In this document: one piece after another, positions 34,758 to 43,402 of the stretch
Numbering within the stretch: the first letter of the stretch is position 1
How the letters are laid out: each line of letters begins with the position of its first letter
Origin: an uncultured Muribaculaceae bacterium
GTDB lineage: Bacteria; Bacteroidota; Bacteroidia; Bacteroidales; Muribaculaceae
Assembly: GCA_944320595.1 (NCBI GenBank)
Contig: CALUIB010000015.1
Span: 1 to 64,000 of the forward strand
Length of the DNA: 64,000 nucleotides
Direction: 5' to 3'
The notes under the pieces: generated by a model
What the model saw: only the letters and a program-made list of their open reading frames with translations
The model's database searches: none
Told to the model about the DNA's origin: nothing
Made by a program: the position numbers and the translations under genes

Positions 34758-36572
34758 TTATTTCGTTTCCACAATTTCTTCCCTTAGGCCGTCATACACA
34801 ATGCGCGCCTTGGCCGGTCCCACCACAGCGGCAATATCATCGAGCGATGCTTCACGCACACGTTTCAAGCTCTTGAAATGCCGCAACAGTGCGTCGCGAG
34901 TCTTTTCACCTATGCCCTTTATGTCGTCGAATGCCGAGTGCACCTGCCCCTTGCTGCGGCGGTTTCGGTGGTGCGTGATGCCAAAGCGGTGTGCCTCGTC
35001 GCGCAAATGCTGCACCACCTTCAGCGACTCGCTGTTCTTGTCGATGTATAGCGGTACGCTGTCGCCAGGGAAATAAATCTCCTCAAGCCGCTTGGCTATG
35101 CCGGCAAGAGCCACCTTGCCACGCAAGCCCATGGCATCGAAAGCCTCGACAGCCGCGCTCAGCTGCCCCTTGCCTCCATCCACGATAACCAGCTGGGGCA
35201 ATTCCTCACCCTCCTGCATAAGCCTCGTGTAGCGGCGCGTTAGCACCTCTTTCATCGATGCGAAGTCATCGGGACCTACCACAGTCTTGATGTTGAAGTG
35301 GCGGTAATCACGTTTCGACGGACGGGCATTCTTGAACACCACGCACGACGCAACGGGATTTGTGCCCTGTATGTTGGAATTATCGAAACACTCTATGTGC
35401 CTTGGCAGCTCATTAAGGCGGAAGTCGCGTTGCAGCGTGGTGAGCGTGCGCATGGTGCGCTGCTCGGGATTCAGTTTTTCGGCTGTCTTCAACTTGTCAA
35501 TCTTGTACTGCATGGCATTTTTAAGCGACACTTCGAGCAGTTTCTTCTTATCGCCCTTTTGTGGAATGGTGAACGTCACGCCTTCAAATTCCACGTCGGG
35601 CACCTCGGGCACGATTATTTCACGCACACGGCGGTCAAATTTCGTTTGCACTTCATTTATCGCCATCGACAAGATTTCTGGTACGGTTTCATCGAGCTTT
35701 TTGCGATATTCGAGCGTAAGGCTCTGCACGATTGAACCGTTACGTATGTGCATATAGTTTACATAGTAGCATTCATCGTCACCGTCCACCGAATACACGT
35801 CAACATTATGAATGGTCGCGCTCACAATCACCGACCGCGCCTTGTAGCGTTCCACCAGCATATATTTTTCCTTCACCTCCTGTGCCTCTTCAAAGCGCAT
35901 CTCGGCAGCAAGCGAGGCCATCTCCTCCTTCAAGTAGTCGCACACCTGCTGCACGTTCCCGTTAAGGATTTGCCTTATTTCATCGAAATATTTGCCGTAG
36001 GTGGCGGTATCAATCAGCCCCTCGCAGCATCCTTTGCAATTCTTTATGTGGTATTGCAGGCACACCTTATGCTTGTGCCGCTCGATGCTTTCGGCTGTAA
36101 TTGGCAGCCGGCAAGTGCGTATGGGGTACATATCGCGCAGCGTCTCTATCACCGTTTTTGCAACCTGCAAATTGGAATACGGGCCGAAGTAACGCCCGCC
36201 ACTCTTCGTCACCGTCCTCGTCAGGAACACACGCGGGTACATCTCGTTGGTGACACAAATCCACGGATACGACTTGTCGTCTTTTAGCAATACATTATAC
36301 CGTGGCTTGTATTCCTTGATAAGGCTGTTTTCAAGGTGCAGTGCATCCTCCTCGCTACCCACCACTATGTAGCGCAAGTCGCAAATGTTGCGCACAAGCA
36401 GATTGGTACGCGCCACGCTATGCACACGATTGAAGTAGCTGCTCACTCGCCTGTGCAGCCGCTTGGCCTTGCCCACATATATCACAGTACCGGCCTTGTC
36501 GTAATAAAGGTACACGCCGGGACTGTCGGGCAACAGGTCAACTTTCTCTTTTAAATCTTCACGAGTGTTCAC
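34758..36572 (-). CDS. uvrC: Excinuclease ABC subunit C
   Basis: A 604-residue nucleotide-excision-repair nuclease. The N-terminal GIY-YIG-type domain (14-90) has PGVYLYYD and IYVGKA. A UvrBC-interaction region lies near 210-245, then a cysteine-containing middle, an RNase H-like domain (about 385-540, ECFDNSNIQGTNPVASCV) and a C-terminal helix-hairpin-helix pair (KGIGEKTRDALLRHF). It is full length. It sits between apt (12 bp) and dtd, in a gene order known across Bacteroidetes. Confidence 0.97.
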   Translation of the reverse strand: MNTREDLKEKVDLLPDSPGVYLYYDKAGTVIYVGKAKRLHRRVSSYFNRVHSVARTNLLVRNICDLRYIVVGSEEDALHLENSLIKEYKPRYNVLLKDDKSYPWICVTNEMYPRVFLTRTVTKSGGRYFGPYSNLQVAKTVIETLRDMYPIRTCRLPITAESIERHKHKVCLQYHIKNCKGCCEGLIDTATYGKYFDEIRQILNGNVQQVCDYLKEEMASLAAEMRFEEAQEVKEKYMLVERYKARSVIVSATIHNVDVYSVDGDDECYYVNYMHIRNGSIVQSLTLEYRKKLDETVPEILSMAINEVQTKFDRRVREIIVPEVPDVEFEGVTFTIPQKGDKKKLLEVSLKNAMQYKIDKLKTAEKLNPEQRTMRTLTTLQRDFRLNELPRHIECFDNSNIQGTNPVASCVVFKNARPSKRDYRHFNIKTVVGPDDFASMKEVLTRRYTRLMQEGEELPQLVIVDGGKGQLSAAVEAFDAMGLRGKVALAGIAKRLEEIYFPGDSVPLYIDKNSESLKVVQHLRDEAHRFGITHHRNRRSKGQVHSAFDDIKGIGEKTRDALLRHFKSLKRVREASLDDIAAVVGPAKARIVYDGLREEIVETK

Positions 36573-36584
36573 CGTGCATACACA

Positions 36585-37118
36585 TCAATACACAATCATC
36601 GAGCGCACGTCCACCCCGTCGGGGAATGCCTTGCGTCCATTAAGGTCGCTAAGCTCCACAATGAAGTCCACATACACCTTCTTCGGGTTCATCGACTTCA
36701 CAAGCTCGTAGGCAGCCGCCATGGTGCCACCAGTGGCAAGCAGGTCGTCGTGCAACACAACCACATCGTTCTCGCCAATGGCGTCGCGGTGTATTTCTAT
36801 CACATCGGTCCCATATTCTTTCTCGTATGACCGCTGCACGGTATCGGCAGGCAATTTTCCCGGCTTGCGCACCGGCACGAAGCCTGCACCAAGCTCGTGC
36901 GCGAGCACCGCGCCACATATGAACCCACGAGCCTCGATGCCCACCACCTTGGTCACGCCAAGGTCTTTATATTCCTCCTTCAATTCTTCGCAAACAAGGC
37001 GGAATGCCTCCCCGTCCTTGAACACCGTCGTAAGGTCACGGAACAAGACCCCCTTTGCAGGGAAATCGGGTATTTCGCGAATAAGTTTTTTTATCTTCTC
37101 CAAATTTTCTTTTTCCAT
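36585..37118 (-). CDS. apt: Adenine phosphoribosyltransferase
   Basis: A 177-residue purine-salvage enzyme that makes AMP from adenine and PRPP. The PRPP loop VVVLHDDLLATGGTM is clear, as is the N-terminal IPDFPAKGVLFRD block. ATG 37118 (MEKENLEK) is chosen because the family starts close to it. The longer in-frame start at 37157 would begin MFHVEQ, which is simply the translation of a parS site. Confidence 0.95.
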   Translation of the reverse strand: MEKENLEKIKKLIREIPDFPAKGVLFRDLTTVFKDGEAFRLVCEELKEEYKDLGVTKVVGIEARGFICGAVLAHELGAGFVPVRKPGKLPADTVQRSYEKEYGTDVIEIHRDAIGENDVVVLHDDLLATGGTMAAAYELVKSMNPKKVYVDFIVELSDLNGRKAFPDGVDVRSMIVY

Positions 37119-37140
37119 ACGTTTATATTGTTTTAATGAT

Positions 37141-37156
37141 TGTTCCACGTGAAACA
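37141..37156. promoter_or_regulatory. parS centromere-like site
   Basis: TGTTCCACGTGAAACA is identical to the Bacillus subtilis parS consensus (TGTTNCACGTGAAACA), the ParB/Spo0J loading site for chromosome segregation. It lies between apt and mnmG, often a ParABS-linked neighbourhood. I found no second perfect copy in the window; the ParB binding itself is inferred. Confidence 0.85.
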
Positions 37157-37164
37157 TTTTGCCG

Positions 37165-39042
37165 CTATCTGCCTAAAAGCAAAAGCAGTATGTTGATGTC
37201 GCTCGGCGATATTCCCGGTATGCGTGATGCCTGCGCTATTGTTTCCGGGTCAATCCTCGTCAGCTTTTGCCGTGCCTCGGTGGAGAGTGATTTTATGTCG
37301 TCATACACGAGTTTGCCTTTTAGCTTTACGTTTTCCAACCGGCCTATTTTTTCGGCAATCACTCTCTCGCGGTCGATGTAGCCTTGATATTTTATTAGTA
37401 TCTCGGCAGCCTCGATTATTTCTTCCCTCCTGTCTTGCTCTATGGTGTCAAGGAATTGCCCAAGCGGAGCAACCACCTTCGACAGCTTTTCGATGTCGAG
37501 CTGCGGGCGCAATATCAGGTCATAAAGTTTCACTCCTTGCTTGAGCGGAGCAGTTCCAAGCTCTTCGAGTGCAGGATTGATAATTGATGCCTTTATCGAG
37601 AACTCTTTCGAGAAATCGATTATGGCATCGCGCTGGCGGCGTTTTGCAAGCATCAAGTCGTAACGCTCGCGAGTTGCAAGCCCAAGCTCGTAGGCTCGCT
37701 CTGTGAGGCGCATATCGGCATCATCCTGCCGCAGCAATATACGATACTCGGCGCGTGATGTAAACATCCGGTAAGGTTCATCCACGCCTTTCGTCACAAG
37801 GTCGTCGATAAGCACACCTATATAAGCTTCATCACGTCCCAGCACAAACGGGGCAAGCCCGTTAATTTTTTGGTGCGCGTTTATACCGGCTACAAGCCCC
37901 TGCCCCGCAGCCTCCTCGTAGCCTGTGGTGCCGTTAACCTGCCCCGCAAAGAACAGATTGGCCACACGTTTCGTTTCGAGCGTGTGCAGCAGCTGCGTGG
38001 GGTCAAAAAAGTCATATTCTATGGCGTACCCCGGACGGTATATCTGCACGTCGCGCAGTGCAGGCACCTTTTGCAGCGCACGCACTTGAATATCGAGTGG
38101 CAGCGATGAAGAAAAACCATTAAGGTAAAATTCCTGCGTATCCTCCCCTTCCGGTTCAAGGAAGAGCTGGTGCTGCTGCTTGTCGGCAAAAGTGACAATC
38201 TTGGTCTCGATGCTCGGGCAGTAGCGCGGGCCGATACTCTTGATTTGCCCGTTATACATGGGCGAATCGGGCAACCCCTGGCGCAATATTTCATGCACCT
38301 CGGGATTGGTATATACTATCCAGCACGGTCGCTGGCGCAACGTGCGCTTTACGCCGGGCATAAACGAAAACTTGTGGAAGTCGCTATCGCCTTCCTGTAT
38401 TTCGGTATCCTCGAAATGCACCGAACGGGCATCAATCCTCACTGGCGTGCCAGTCTTCATGCGGGCTGTTTCAAAGCCCATGCTGCGCAATTGCTCGGTT
38501 ATTCCGTGCGATGCCGGTTCAGAGATACGTCCGCCCGGCACCATCACGCGGCCAATGTGCATAAGCCCGTTAAGGAAAGTGCCGGCAGTCAGCACCACGG
38601 CACGAGCCTTGAATGTAACGCCAAGCGCGGTAGTAACGCCGGTGACGGTTCCATCGGTGATTTCAAGACCGGTCACACTGTCTTGCCACATATACAGGTT
38701 CTCGGTGTTCTCGACCACCTTGCGCCATTCGGCGATGAAACGGGTGCGGTCGGCCTGCGCACGAGGGCTCCACATTGCAGGGCCTTTCGAGCGGTTGAGC
38801 ATACGGAACTGTATCGAGGCACGGTCGGTAACCATGCCCATCTGGCCGCCAAGCGCGTCAATCTCCCGTACAATCTGCCCTTTTGCAATTCCGCCAACGG
38901 CGGGGTTGCAGCTCATTTGGGCAATTTTGTTCATATCCATCGTGATTAGCAACGTGCGCGACCCCAGCCGCGCTGCGGCACAAGCAGCCTCGCAACCGGC
39001 ATGGCCGGCACCAATCACAATGACATCGTAGTCAAATCTCAT
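37165..39042 (-). CDS. mnmG: tRNA uridine-5-carboxymethylaminomethyl modification enzyme (GidA)
   Basis: A 625-residue FAD protein that, with MnmE and THF, builds the cmnm5 modification on wobble uridine 34 of tRNAs. The FAD-binding GAGHAGCEAA is at the N-terminus and two conserved cysteines lie in the middle. The C-terminal helical domain that contacts tRNA ends in ISPSDINILLLLLGR. Length matches the family. It heads the mnmG-apt-uvrC-dtd-mazG run, with a parS site 8 bp downstream of its stop. Confidence 0.97.
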   Translation of the reverse strand: MRFDYDVIVIGAGHAGCEAACAAARLGSRTLLITMDMNKIAQMSCNPAVGGIAKGQIVREIDALGGQMGMVTDRASIQFRMLNRSKGPAMWSPRAQADRTRFIAEWRKVVENTENLYMWQDSVTGLEITDGTVTGVTTALGVTFKARAVVLTAGTFLNGLMHIGRVMVPGGRISEPASHGITEQLRSMGFETARMKTGTPVRIDARSVHFEDTEIQEGDSDFHKFSFMPGVKRTLRQRPCWIVYTNPEVHEILRQGLPDSPMYNGQIKSIGPRYCPSIETKIVTFADKQQHQLFLEPEGEDTQEFYLNGFSSSLPLDIQVRALQKVPALRDVQIYRPGYAIEYDFFDPTQLLHTLETKRVANLFFAGQVNGTTGYEEAAGQGLVAGINAHQKINGLAPFVLGRDEAYIGVLIDDLVTKGVDEPYRMFTSRAEYRILLRQDDADMRLTERAYELGLATRERYDLMLAKRRQRDAIIDFSKEFSIKASIINPALEELGTAPLKQGVKLYDLILRPQLDIEKLSKVVAPLGQFLDTIEQDRREEIIEAAEILIKYQGYIDRERVIAEKIGRLENVKLKGKLVYDDIKSLSTEARQKLTRIDPETIAQASRIPGISPSDINILLLLLGR

Positions 39043-39150
39043 TATCTATATCGTAATAATCGGTGATTTTGCCAAAGAATATACCGAGCGACCTCACTTC
39101 AATAGGCACATTTGCTGCACACTGAAAAGCCTGTCCTCATACAAAAGCAG

Positions 39151-39582
39151 TCAAAAACTGCCGCCGTAAAGCATGGCTAAAGCCTCGTTCTCATGCTGTT
39201 CCATCACTTCGCGCTCTCCAGGCCCCTTGTCGTTTATGCCCAGCAAGTGCAGCACACCATGCACCACCACGCGGCGCAATTCATCGTCGTAGGTGCGGCC
39301 GAAAAGTTCGGCATTCGTGCGCACCGTGTCTAACGAGATGAACATATCTCCGGCTATTCGGCGGCGCGTCGAGTAGTCGAATGTTATAATGTCGGTATAA
39401 TAATCGTGTTTTAGGAATTCCTTGTTGACTTGCAAAATTTTTTCGTCATTACAGAATATATAAGTCAATGTGCCGACCGTCTTGCCCATTCCACCGACAA
39501 CAGCCGCAAGCCACCTCCCCACCATCTCACGGTCGAGAGCCGGCATCTCCACACCATCTGCCTCAAAAACAATCTTGGCCAT
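39151..39582 (-). CDS. ybeY: Endoribonuclease/rRNA maturation factor YbeY
   Basis: A 143-residue zinc protein that matures 16S rRNA and helps ribosome quality control. The zinc motif HGVLHLLGIND is present, where the usual third histidine of the H-G-x-L-H-L-x-G-Y-D-H form is replaced; a downstream EQHE may supply it, as in relatives. The start is the only reasonable ATG and fits the promoter at 39610. Downstream, the mnmG start is 109 bp away. Confidence 0.92.
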   Translation of the reverse strand: MAKIVFEADGVEMPALDREMVGRWLAAVVGGMGKTVGTLTYIFCNDEKILQVNKEFLKHDYYTDIITFDYSTRRRIAGDMFISLDTVRTNAELFGRTYDDELRRVVVHGVLHLLGINDKGPGEREVMEQHENEALAMLYGGSF

Positions 39583-39609
39583 CTCTTTTGCATAACACGT
39601 TTATCGGTA

Positions 39610-39641
39610 CAAATATAATATTTTTAAGGCACAAGAGCAAC
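39610..39641 (-). promoter_or_regulatory. Promoter of ybeY
   Basis: GTTG (39638-39641) and TATATTTG (39610-39617) on the minus strand are 20 bp apart. The leader would be about 21 nt. Confidence 0.65.
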
Positions 39642-39833
39642 AAGACACAAGACGCTTGTATGCAAGCAATTTTTCTTGCGCAGACCCGAGATAGCAAAAA
39701 TCGCACCTATATCACTGTATTTATGCCACTTACACCAAAACAGACTCATTGAGAATTGAATATTTGGCAACGGCTCGAGAATTTATTCGGGATAATTCGC
39801 CCAAATTCAATAAAATGCTCACGCATTTTTCAT

Positions 39834-39841
39834 TACTTTTG
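39834..39841 (+). promoter_or_regulatory. Possible -7 box of alkD-like gene
   Basis: TACTTTTG fits TAnnTTTG and lies 23 bp before ATG 39864. No -33 TTTG is seen at the right distance. The rest of 39642-39833 holds nothing recognised. Confidence 0.45.
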
Positions 39842-39863
39842 TAAAGTACAATTTTCTTGACGC

Positions 39864-40586
39864 ATGAACGACATCGGCACTTGGAAACAACAGCTGCGCA
39901 ATGTGGCGCGACCCGAGAAAGTGAAAATACTCTCCTCTTTTTTCAAAACCAGCAAAGGCGAGTATGGCGAAGGCGACATCTTCATAGGCATACCTGTTCC
40001 CGATAACCGAAAGGTGTCGCGCCAGTACCATTCGTTGCCATTCGACCAAATCAAGGTGATGCTCACCGACCCCGTACACGAGTTCCGCCTTGCTGGGCTG
40101 CTCGCCCTTGTCGAAGCCTACAAGCGAGCCAAAGGCAATCAAGAGCGATGCCGCGAGATTGTAGAATTTTACCTTGCCAACACCACGAATTGCAACAATT
40201 GGGACCTAGTGGACTTGTCGTCGCAATACATCATAGGCGACTATATGTTGCTTACTGGCAACGACGACATAGTGCGGCAGCTAATCAAGAGCGAGAACAT
40301 CTGGGAACAGCGCATCGCCGTGGTGTCAACACTGGCACAAGTGCGCAAGGGCCGACTTGACACCGCCATCGACATGGCACAGTGCCTCACCGCCACCCAA
40401 GTCGATTTGTTGCAAAAGGCCGCCGGCTGGGTGCTGCGCGAAGTCGGGAAAAAAGACGAGCCGCTGCTTTGCCAGTTCCTCGACCGTCATGCCGCCACAA
40501 TGCCGCGCACCATGCTGCGATATGCCGTGGAGCGGTTCTCGCCCGAGCGGCGCAAGCATTACTTGTCGCTCCGCACCACACGCTAA
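39864..40586 (+). CDS. AlkD-type DNA alkylation repair glycosylase
   Basis: A 240-residue all-helical HEAT-like repeat protein of the DNA_alkylation family. The N-terminal GIPVPDNRKVSRQY block, the NNWDLVDLSSQYIIG helix with the catalytic-type W-D-L-V-D, and the C-terminal LLQKAAGWVLREVGK helix are all typical. These enzymes excise cationic alkylated bases without base flipping. It is of normal length and sits alone before a small membrane protein. Confidence 0.92.
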   Translation: MNDIGTWKQQLRNVARPEKVKILSSFFKTSKGEYGEGDIFIGIPVPDNRKVSRQYHSLPFDQIKVMLTDPVHEFRLAGLLALVEAYKRAKGNQERCREIVEFYLANTTNCNNWDLVDLSSQYIIGDYMLLTGNDDIVRQLIKSENIWEQRIAVVSTLAQVRKGRLDTAIDMAQCLTATQVDLLQKAAGWVLREVGKKDEPLLCQFLDRHAATMPRTMLRYAVERFSPERRKHYLSLRTTR

Positions 40587-40627
40587 TAGCTCCACTCCCC
40601 TACCCCACCCCACATATACCGCATATC

Positions 40628-41107
40628 ATGAGCGACATCTTCACATCGGTAGAATTTTACATCACGGCATTTGCCGTGGCCATTGCAGTGGTTGCGTTCT
40701 TCGGCAGCGACAGCGGTACGCCACAAGCGGCATCCGACATTTGCAGCCCATCCGTAATCACCCCTTCGGCAATACCAAATGGCGGACAGCCGACAGTAGC
40801 CGTCCACGCCAACAACGACGGCTCGATTGCCGTGCTGCGCCGCGGCCTCGCACTGCCGCCACGCCACACGGTGTATGTGAAAATTGATTTCGTCAGGGAC
40901 AACATCACCATAACCGAACGTGTGACCACCTCCTCCACCGATAACAATGGCAGCACCGCCACGTGGTGCGACCTGCAATTCACCACTCGCCCACGTCCGC
41001 GCCGGAAATACCACGTGCGCTATGAGTGCGCAGGCGGCACACTGTGGGGCACCACACACTTCGCCAACTATGGCGGCTACCGGTCCGTCATCACCCTAAA
41101 GTCTTAG
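40628..41107 (+). CDS. Unknown membrane-anchored protein
   Basis: A 159-residue protein with one N-terminal hydrophobic segment (residues 8-25, VEFYITAFAVAIAVVAFF) and a beta-rich outside domain with a proline/arginine-rich end. There is no known domain. ATG 40628 is 41 bp after the alkD-like stop, so they may be co-transcribed. An upstream in-frame start at 40382 lies inside the alkD-like gene in another frame and is unlikely. Confidence 0.65.
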   Translation: MSDIFTSVEFYITAFAVAIAVVAFFGSDSGTPQAASDICSPSVITPSAIPNGGQPTVAVHANNDGSIAVLRRGLALPPRHTVYVKIDFVRDNITITERVTTSSTDNNGSTATWCDLQFTTRPRPRRKYHVRYECAGGTLWGTTHFANYGGYRSVITLKS

Positions 41108-41122
41108 AGCCTGTTTAAAATG
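41107..41122 (+). repeat. GAGCCTGTTTAAAATG dispersed motif
   Basis: The same motif as at 12501, here directly between two convergent genes. It is 16 bp and overlaps the last base of the stop codon. The function is unknown. Confidence 0.4.
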
Positions 41123-41124
41123 TA

Positions 41125-41775
41125 TCACGTCGATAGCACTATGGCTCGCACATTGTCGAAACGCCGTTGCCGCAAGTCGTCGGGAGAAATAAGAAAGTCG
41201 AGCACGCCGCAATCCATGAAATTGAGGTTGAAATCCATCCCTGCAAAGGAATCGATTTGCAACAAAATCTCCCAATTCTCGTATGGCGGATCCCAGGTTT
41301 CCCACTCACGGTGCGTGGGCGGAGCAAAGAGGGCATGGTCGTCGGCATACCGTTCGACGGTGTGGGCAAACCTTATTTCCATCTCCTCGGGAGCAGTCGG
41401 CTTGCCTTCATCGTCAACCAGCACCACTTCGCGGAAGTCGTCATCGCTGCACTCGGGGAAAAACAGCACCTTCACATCTTCGGGGCCACTGATGCAACCA
41501 CCTATACCATCGGCACCAAAGTATCCCATATAATGGTCGATTTTTGCAAAAAACGACAGCAACCCTTTATGTGGCAACCGCCCATCGGTGTCATACGGTG
41601 CCAATTGCTCAAGGTTGATTTGGCAAATGAAATAATAAGGATAATCGTCTCCTTCATCATCAACGTATGTCGGGTAATCCATGCCGTGCGGCAGGTCGGG
41701 ATTGCCCCAAAAGCGAGATTGGCACGAGCCTATTTTCTCGAATGGTTTTGATAATATCAAATGTATAGGTTTCAT
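41125..41775 (-). CDS. DUF1963 family protein (YwqG-like)
   Basis: A 216-residue protein with the DUF1963 pattern: SRFWGNPDLPHGMDYP at the front, FICQINLEQL, the LSFFAKIDHYMGYF block, and a late LLQIDSFAG with a final DCGVLDFLISPDDL. The pattern is known for stress- or toxin-immunity-linked proteins, but no function is firm. It is the last of three minus-strand genes from the promoter at 43194. It may be an immunity protein whose toxin has been lost. Confidence 0.85.
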   Translation of the reverse strand: MKPIHLILSKPFEKIGSCQSRFWGNPDLPHGMDYPTYVDDEGDDYPYYFICQINLEQLAPYDTDGRLPHKGLLSFFAKIDHYMGYFGADGIGGCISGPEDVKVLFFPECSDDDFREVVLVDDEGKPTAPEEMEIRFAHTVERYADDHALFAPPTHREWETWDPPYENWEILLQIDSFAGMDFNLNFMDCGVLDFLISPDDLRQRRFDNVRAIVLST

Positions 41776-41793
41776 ATCTCTGCGTCGGTGTAT

Positions 41794-42468
41794 TTAGTCA
41801 AACATTACCCCTGGATTCATGACAGCAGGGCTGCGCCACTCTATGCCGAAATTTTCCTTTAGCACGTCGGCAAGCTCGAACCAATAGGCATGGCAGTATC
41901 CCATGCCTCGCGGGTGGTCGGCAAGCCGTTCGTCCACTATCCTGTTGGCTTCGTCTATCACTTCTTCCCACCGCCGAGTCCATTCTACCGGGTCGTGTTT
42001 CAAGTGGCCTTCATCCCTTATTTGGTCAAGTTGGCCCTTGTCGGCAAATTCTATGTTCCGGCTCATGAAACGTATTTCAACCGACAAATCCTCCGATGCG
42101 CGCAGTTCATGCCCGGCCTGTGCCTCTATGCGATTGACCACAAGCAGGAAAAAATCCAGTAATTCCACCTTAAGCCTCGGATGCTTATAAAGAGCCTTCG
42201 ACATACGCGACACTGCACTATACAGCGAATTAAGCATGAAGTCGTAGCCTTCGAGTTGGCGGGCGTAATGCAGCAGTTCGCGTGTGAGCGAGGCTATTTC
42301 CCACTCGCCGCGCTGCTCACGCAGGGCAAGCTCGGCGGCAAGCACATCACCGCACACCACTTCCCAGTAAGCATCTATTTCTGCTCCGTCGCCACTTAAT
42401 TTTTGAATTTGCCGCGCCTTTGCACGTGCGGTCTCTAATTCCTTGCGAATGTCTATTTCCTGTTCCAT
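41794..42468 (-). CDS. Unknown helical protein in DUF1963 cluster
   Basis: A 224-residue acidic, mostly helical cytosolic protein with no signal peptide. A WEVVCGDVLAAELALREQRGEW pattern and a late HPRGMGYCHAYWFELADVLKENFGIEWRSP segment look conserved, but I do not recognise a family. It begins 20 bp after the upstream gene and ends 19 bp before the DUF1963 gene, so it is almost certainly in one operon with both. Confidence 0.7.
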   Translation of the reverse strand: MEQEIDIRKELETARAKARQIQKLSGDGAEIDAYWEVVCGDVLAAELALREQRGEWEIASLTRELLHYARQLEGYDFMLNSLYSAVSRMSKALYKHPRLKVELLDFFLLVVNRIEAQAGHELRASEDLSVEIRFMSRNIEFADKGQLDQIRDEGHLKHDPVEWTRRWEEVIDEANRIVDERLADHPRGMGYCHAYWFELADVLKENFGIEWRSPAVMNPGVMFD

Positions 42469-42488
42469 AAATATATAGTTATTGGAGG

Positions 42489-43073
42489 TTAAACGTATGC
42501 ATCAAACCGGCCATCATCGCCGTGGTAATAATCCTGCAACCAGTCGATGGCATCGCGGCTGCCAAGTTTGGCTGCCTGCGCCATATAGCGGGCTATTATT
42601 TCAAGCGACTCCGGCAATTGTTCGGCGATTGCGTCGGCCACGGCTTGGGCAGCCTTGGGGTCGCCGTTCCCGGCATTCTCCCAGTCTTGGTCATCGACAT
42701 AAAAATATTTGGTGGCTTCTTCAAAGTCGTCGTATTCTTCCACCTTCAGTGTGAACGACCACAGTTCCAGCTCAAGCGTGGCTGGTTCTTCGGGTGTGCC
42801 GACGGCGATTGCCAACTGGTTGTTTTCTGCAATGTCGAGCGAAAACAGGTTCATATCGTCATCTTCATATTTCACGTTGACTCTTATTCCGTCTTCGTCG
42901 AATGACATCACTTCCACTCGCGGCCAGTAGTCGGTGCGATATACTCGCCGCAAGCTCATCAGTTCGTCACCCACGGCAGTATCCTCGCGGTCGTAAGTGA
43001 GCGTCACCGAGCCGCCCCCTTCGGGGTGCAACGTCATGCGCAGCAAGTCCCAAATATATTTCGTAGTTGCCAT
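42489..43073 (-). CDS. Unknown protein with Sel1-like C-terminus
   Basis: A 194-residue very acidic cytosolic protein. The first 130 residues are beta-rich without a known domain. The C-terminal AARYMAQAAKLGSRDAIDWL-like helix pair resembles a Sel1-type repeat half. It starts the three-gene DUF1963 cluster behind a promoter at 43194-43225 and a leader of about 114 nt. Acid-rich, immunity-like proteins often look this way, but the role is not known. Confidence 0.7.
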   Translation of the reverse strand: MATTKYIWDLLRMTLHPEGGGSVTLTYDREDTAVGDELMSLRRVYRTDYWPRVEVMSFDEDGIRVNVKYEDDDMNLFSLDIAENNQLAIAVGTPEEPATLELELWSFTLKVEEYDDFEEATKYFYVDDQDWENAGNGDPKAAQAVADAIAEQLPESLEIIARYMAQAAKLGSRDAIDWLQDYYHGDDGRFDAYV

Positions 43074-43193
43074 GGCTATACGGTAATTGTTTTTTTGCAG
43101 TTTTTCGTGGCGACACCATACACTCGCAATAGCAATGAGGCCGTTTCTCCACTTAATAATGATGTTTTTAAGACTCGAACTAATTATCTTTCA

Positions 43194-43225
43194 CAAAGAT
43201 AACGAAAAACACGGCAACCTGCAAA
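43194..43225 (-). promoter_or_regulatory. Promoter of the DUF1963 cluster
   Basis: TTTG (43222-43225) and TATCTTTG (43194-43201) on the minus strand are 20 bp apart. The 328-bp gap 43074-43402 holds this, the pyk promoter and nothing else recognised. Confidence 0.75.
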
Positions 43226-43282
43226 TCTACGACAAAGAAAATCACATACGCACAGCCTTGAAAGTCAATGAAATCATAAAAA

Positions 43283-43314
43283 ATTGCCTAAACGGCCGAA
43301 AAGTGCTAACTTTG
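43283..43314 (+). promoter_or_regulatory. Promoter of pyk
   Basis: ATTG (43283-43286) and TAACTTTG (43307-43314) are 20 bp apart. The leader to ATG 43403 is about 82 nt. Confidence 0.65.
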
Positions 43315-43402
43315 CCATTGAATTATCATGCCGGAATACTGGCAAGCCGGATTATTCGCGGGTGATAGATGTTTTAGGTTTACACATACATTACGGTGAG
43401 AT

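Noticed and set aside
37119-37157. Extra apt N-terminus MFHVEQ...
   Set aside because: The first six codons are the parS site; APT proteins begin near MEKENLEK.
43087-43365. 92-residue plus-strand frame before pyk
   Set aside because: It contains both the DUF1963 cluster promoter (43194-43225) and the pyk promoter (43283-43314), and its sequence has no familiar features.
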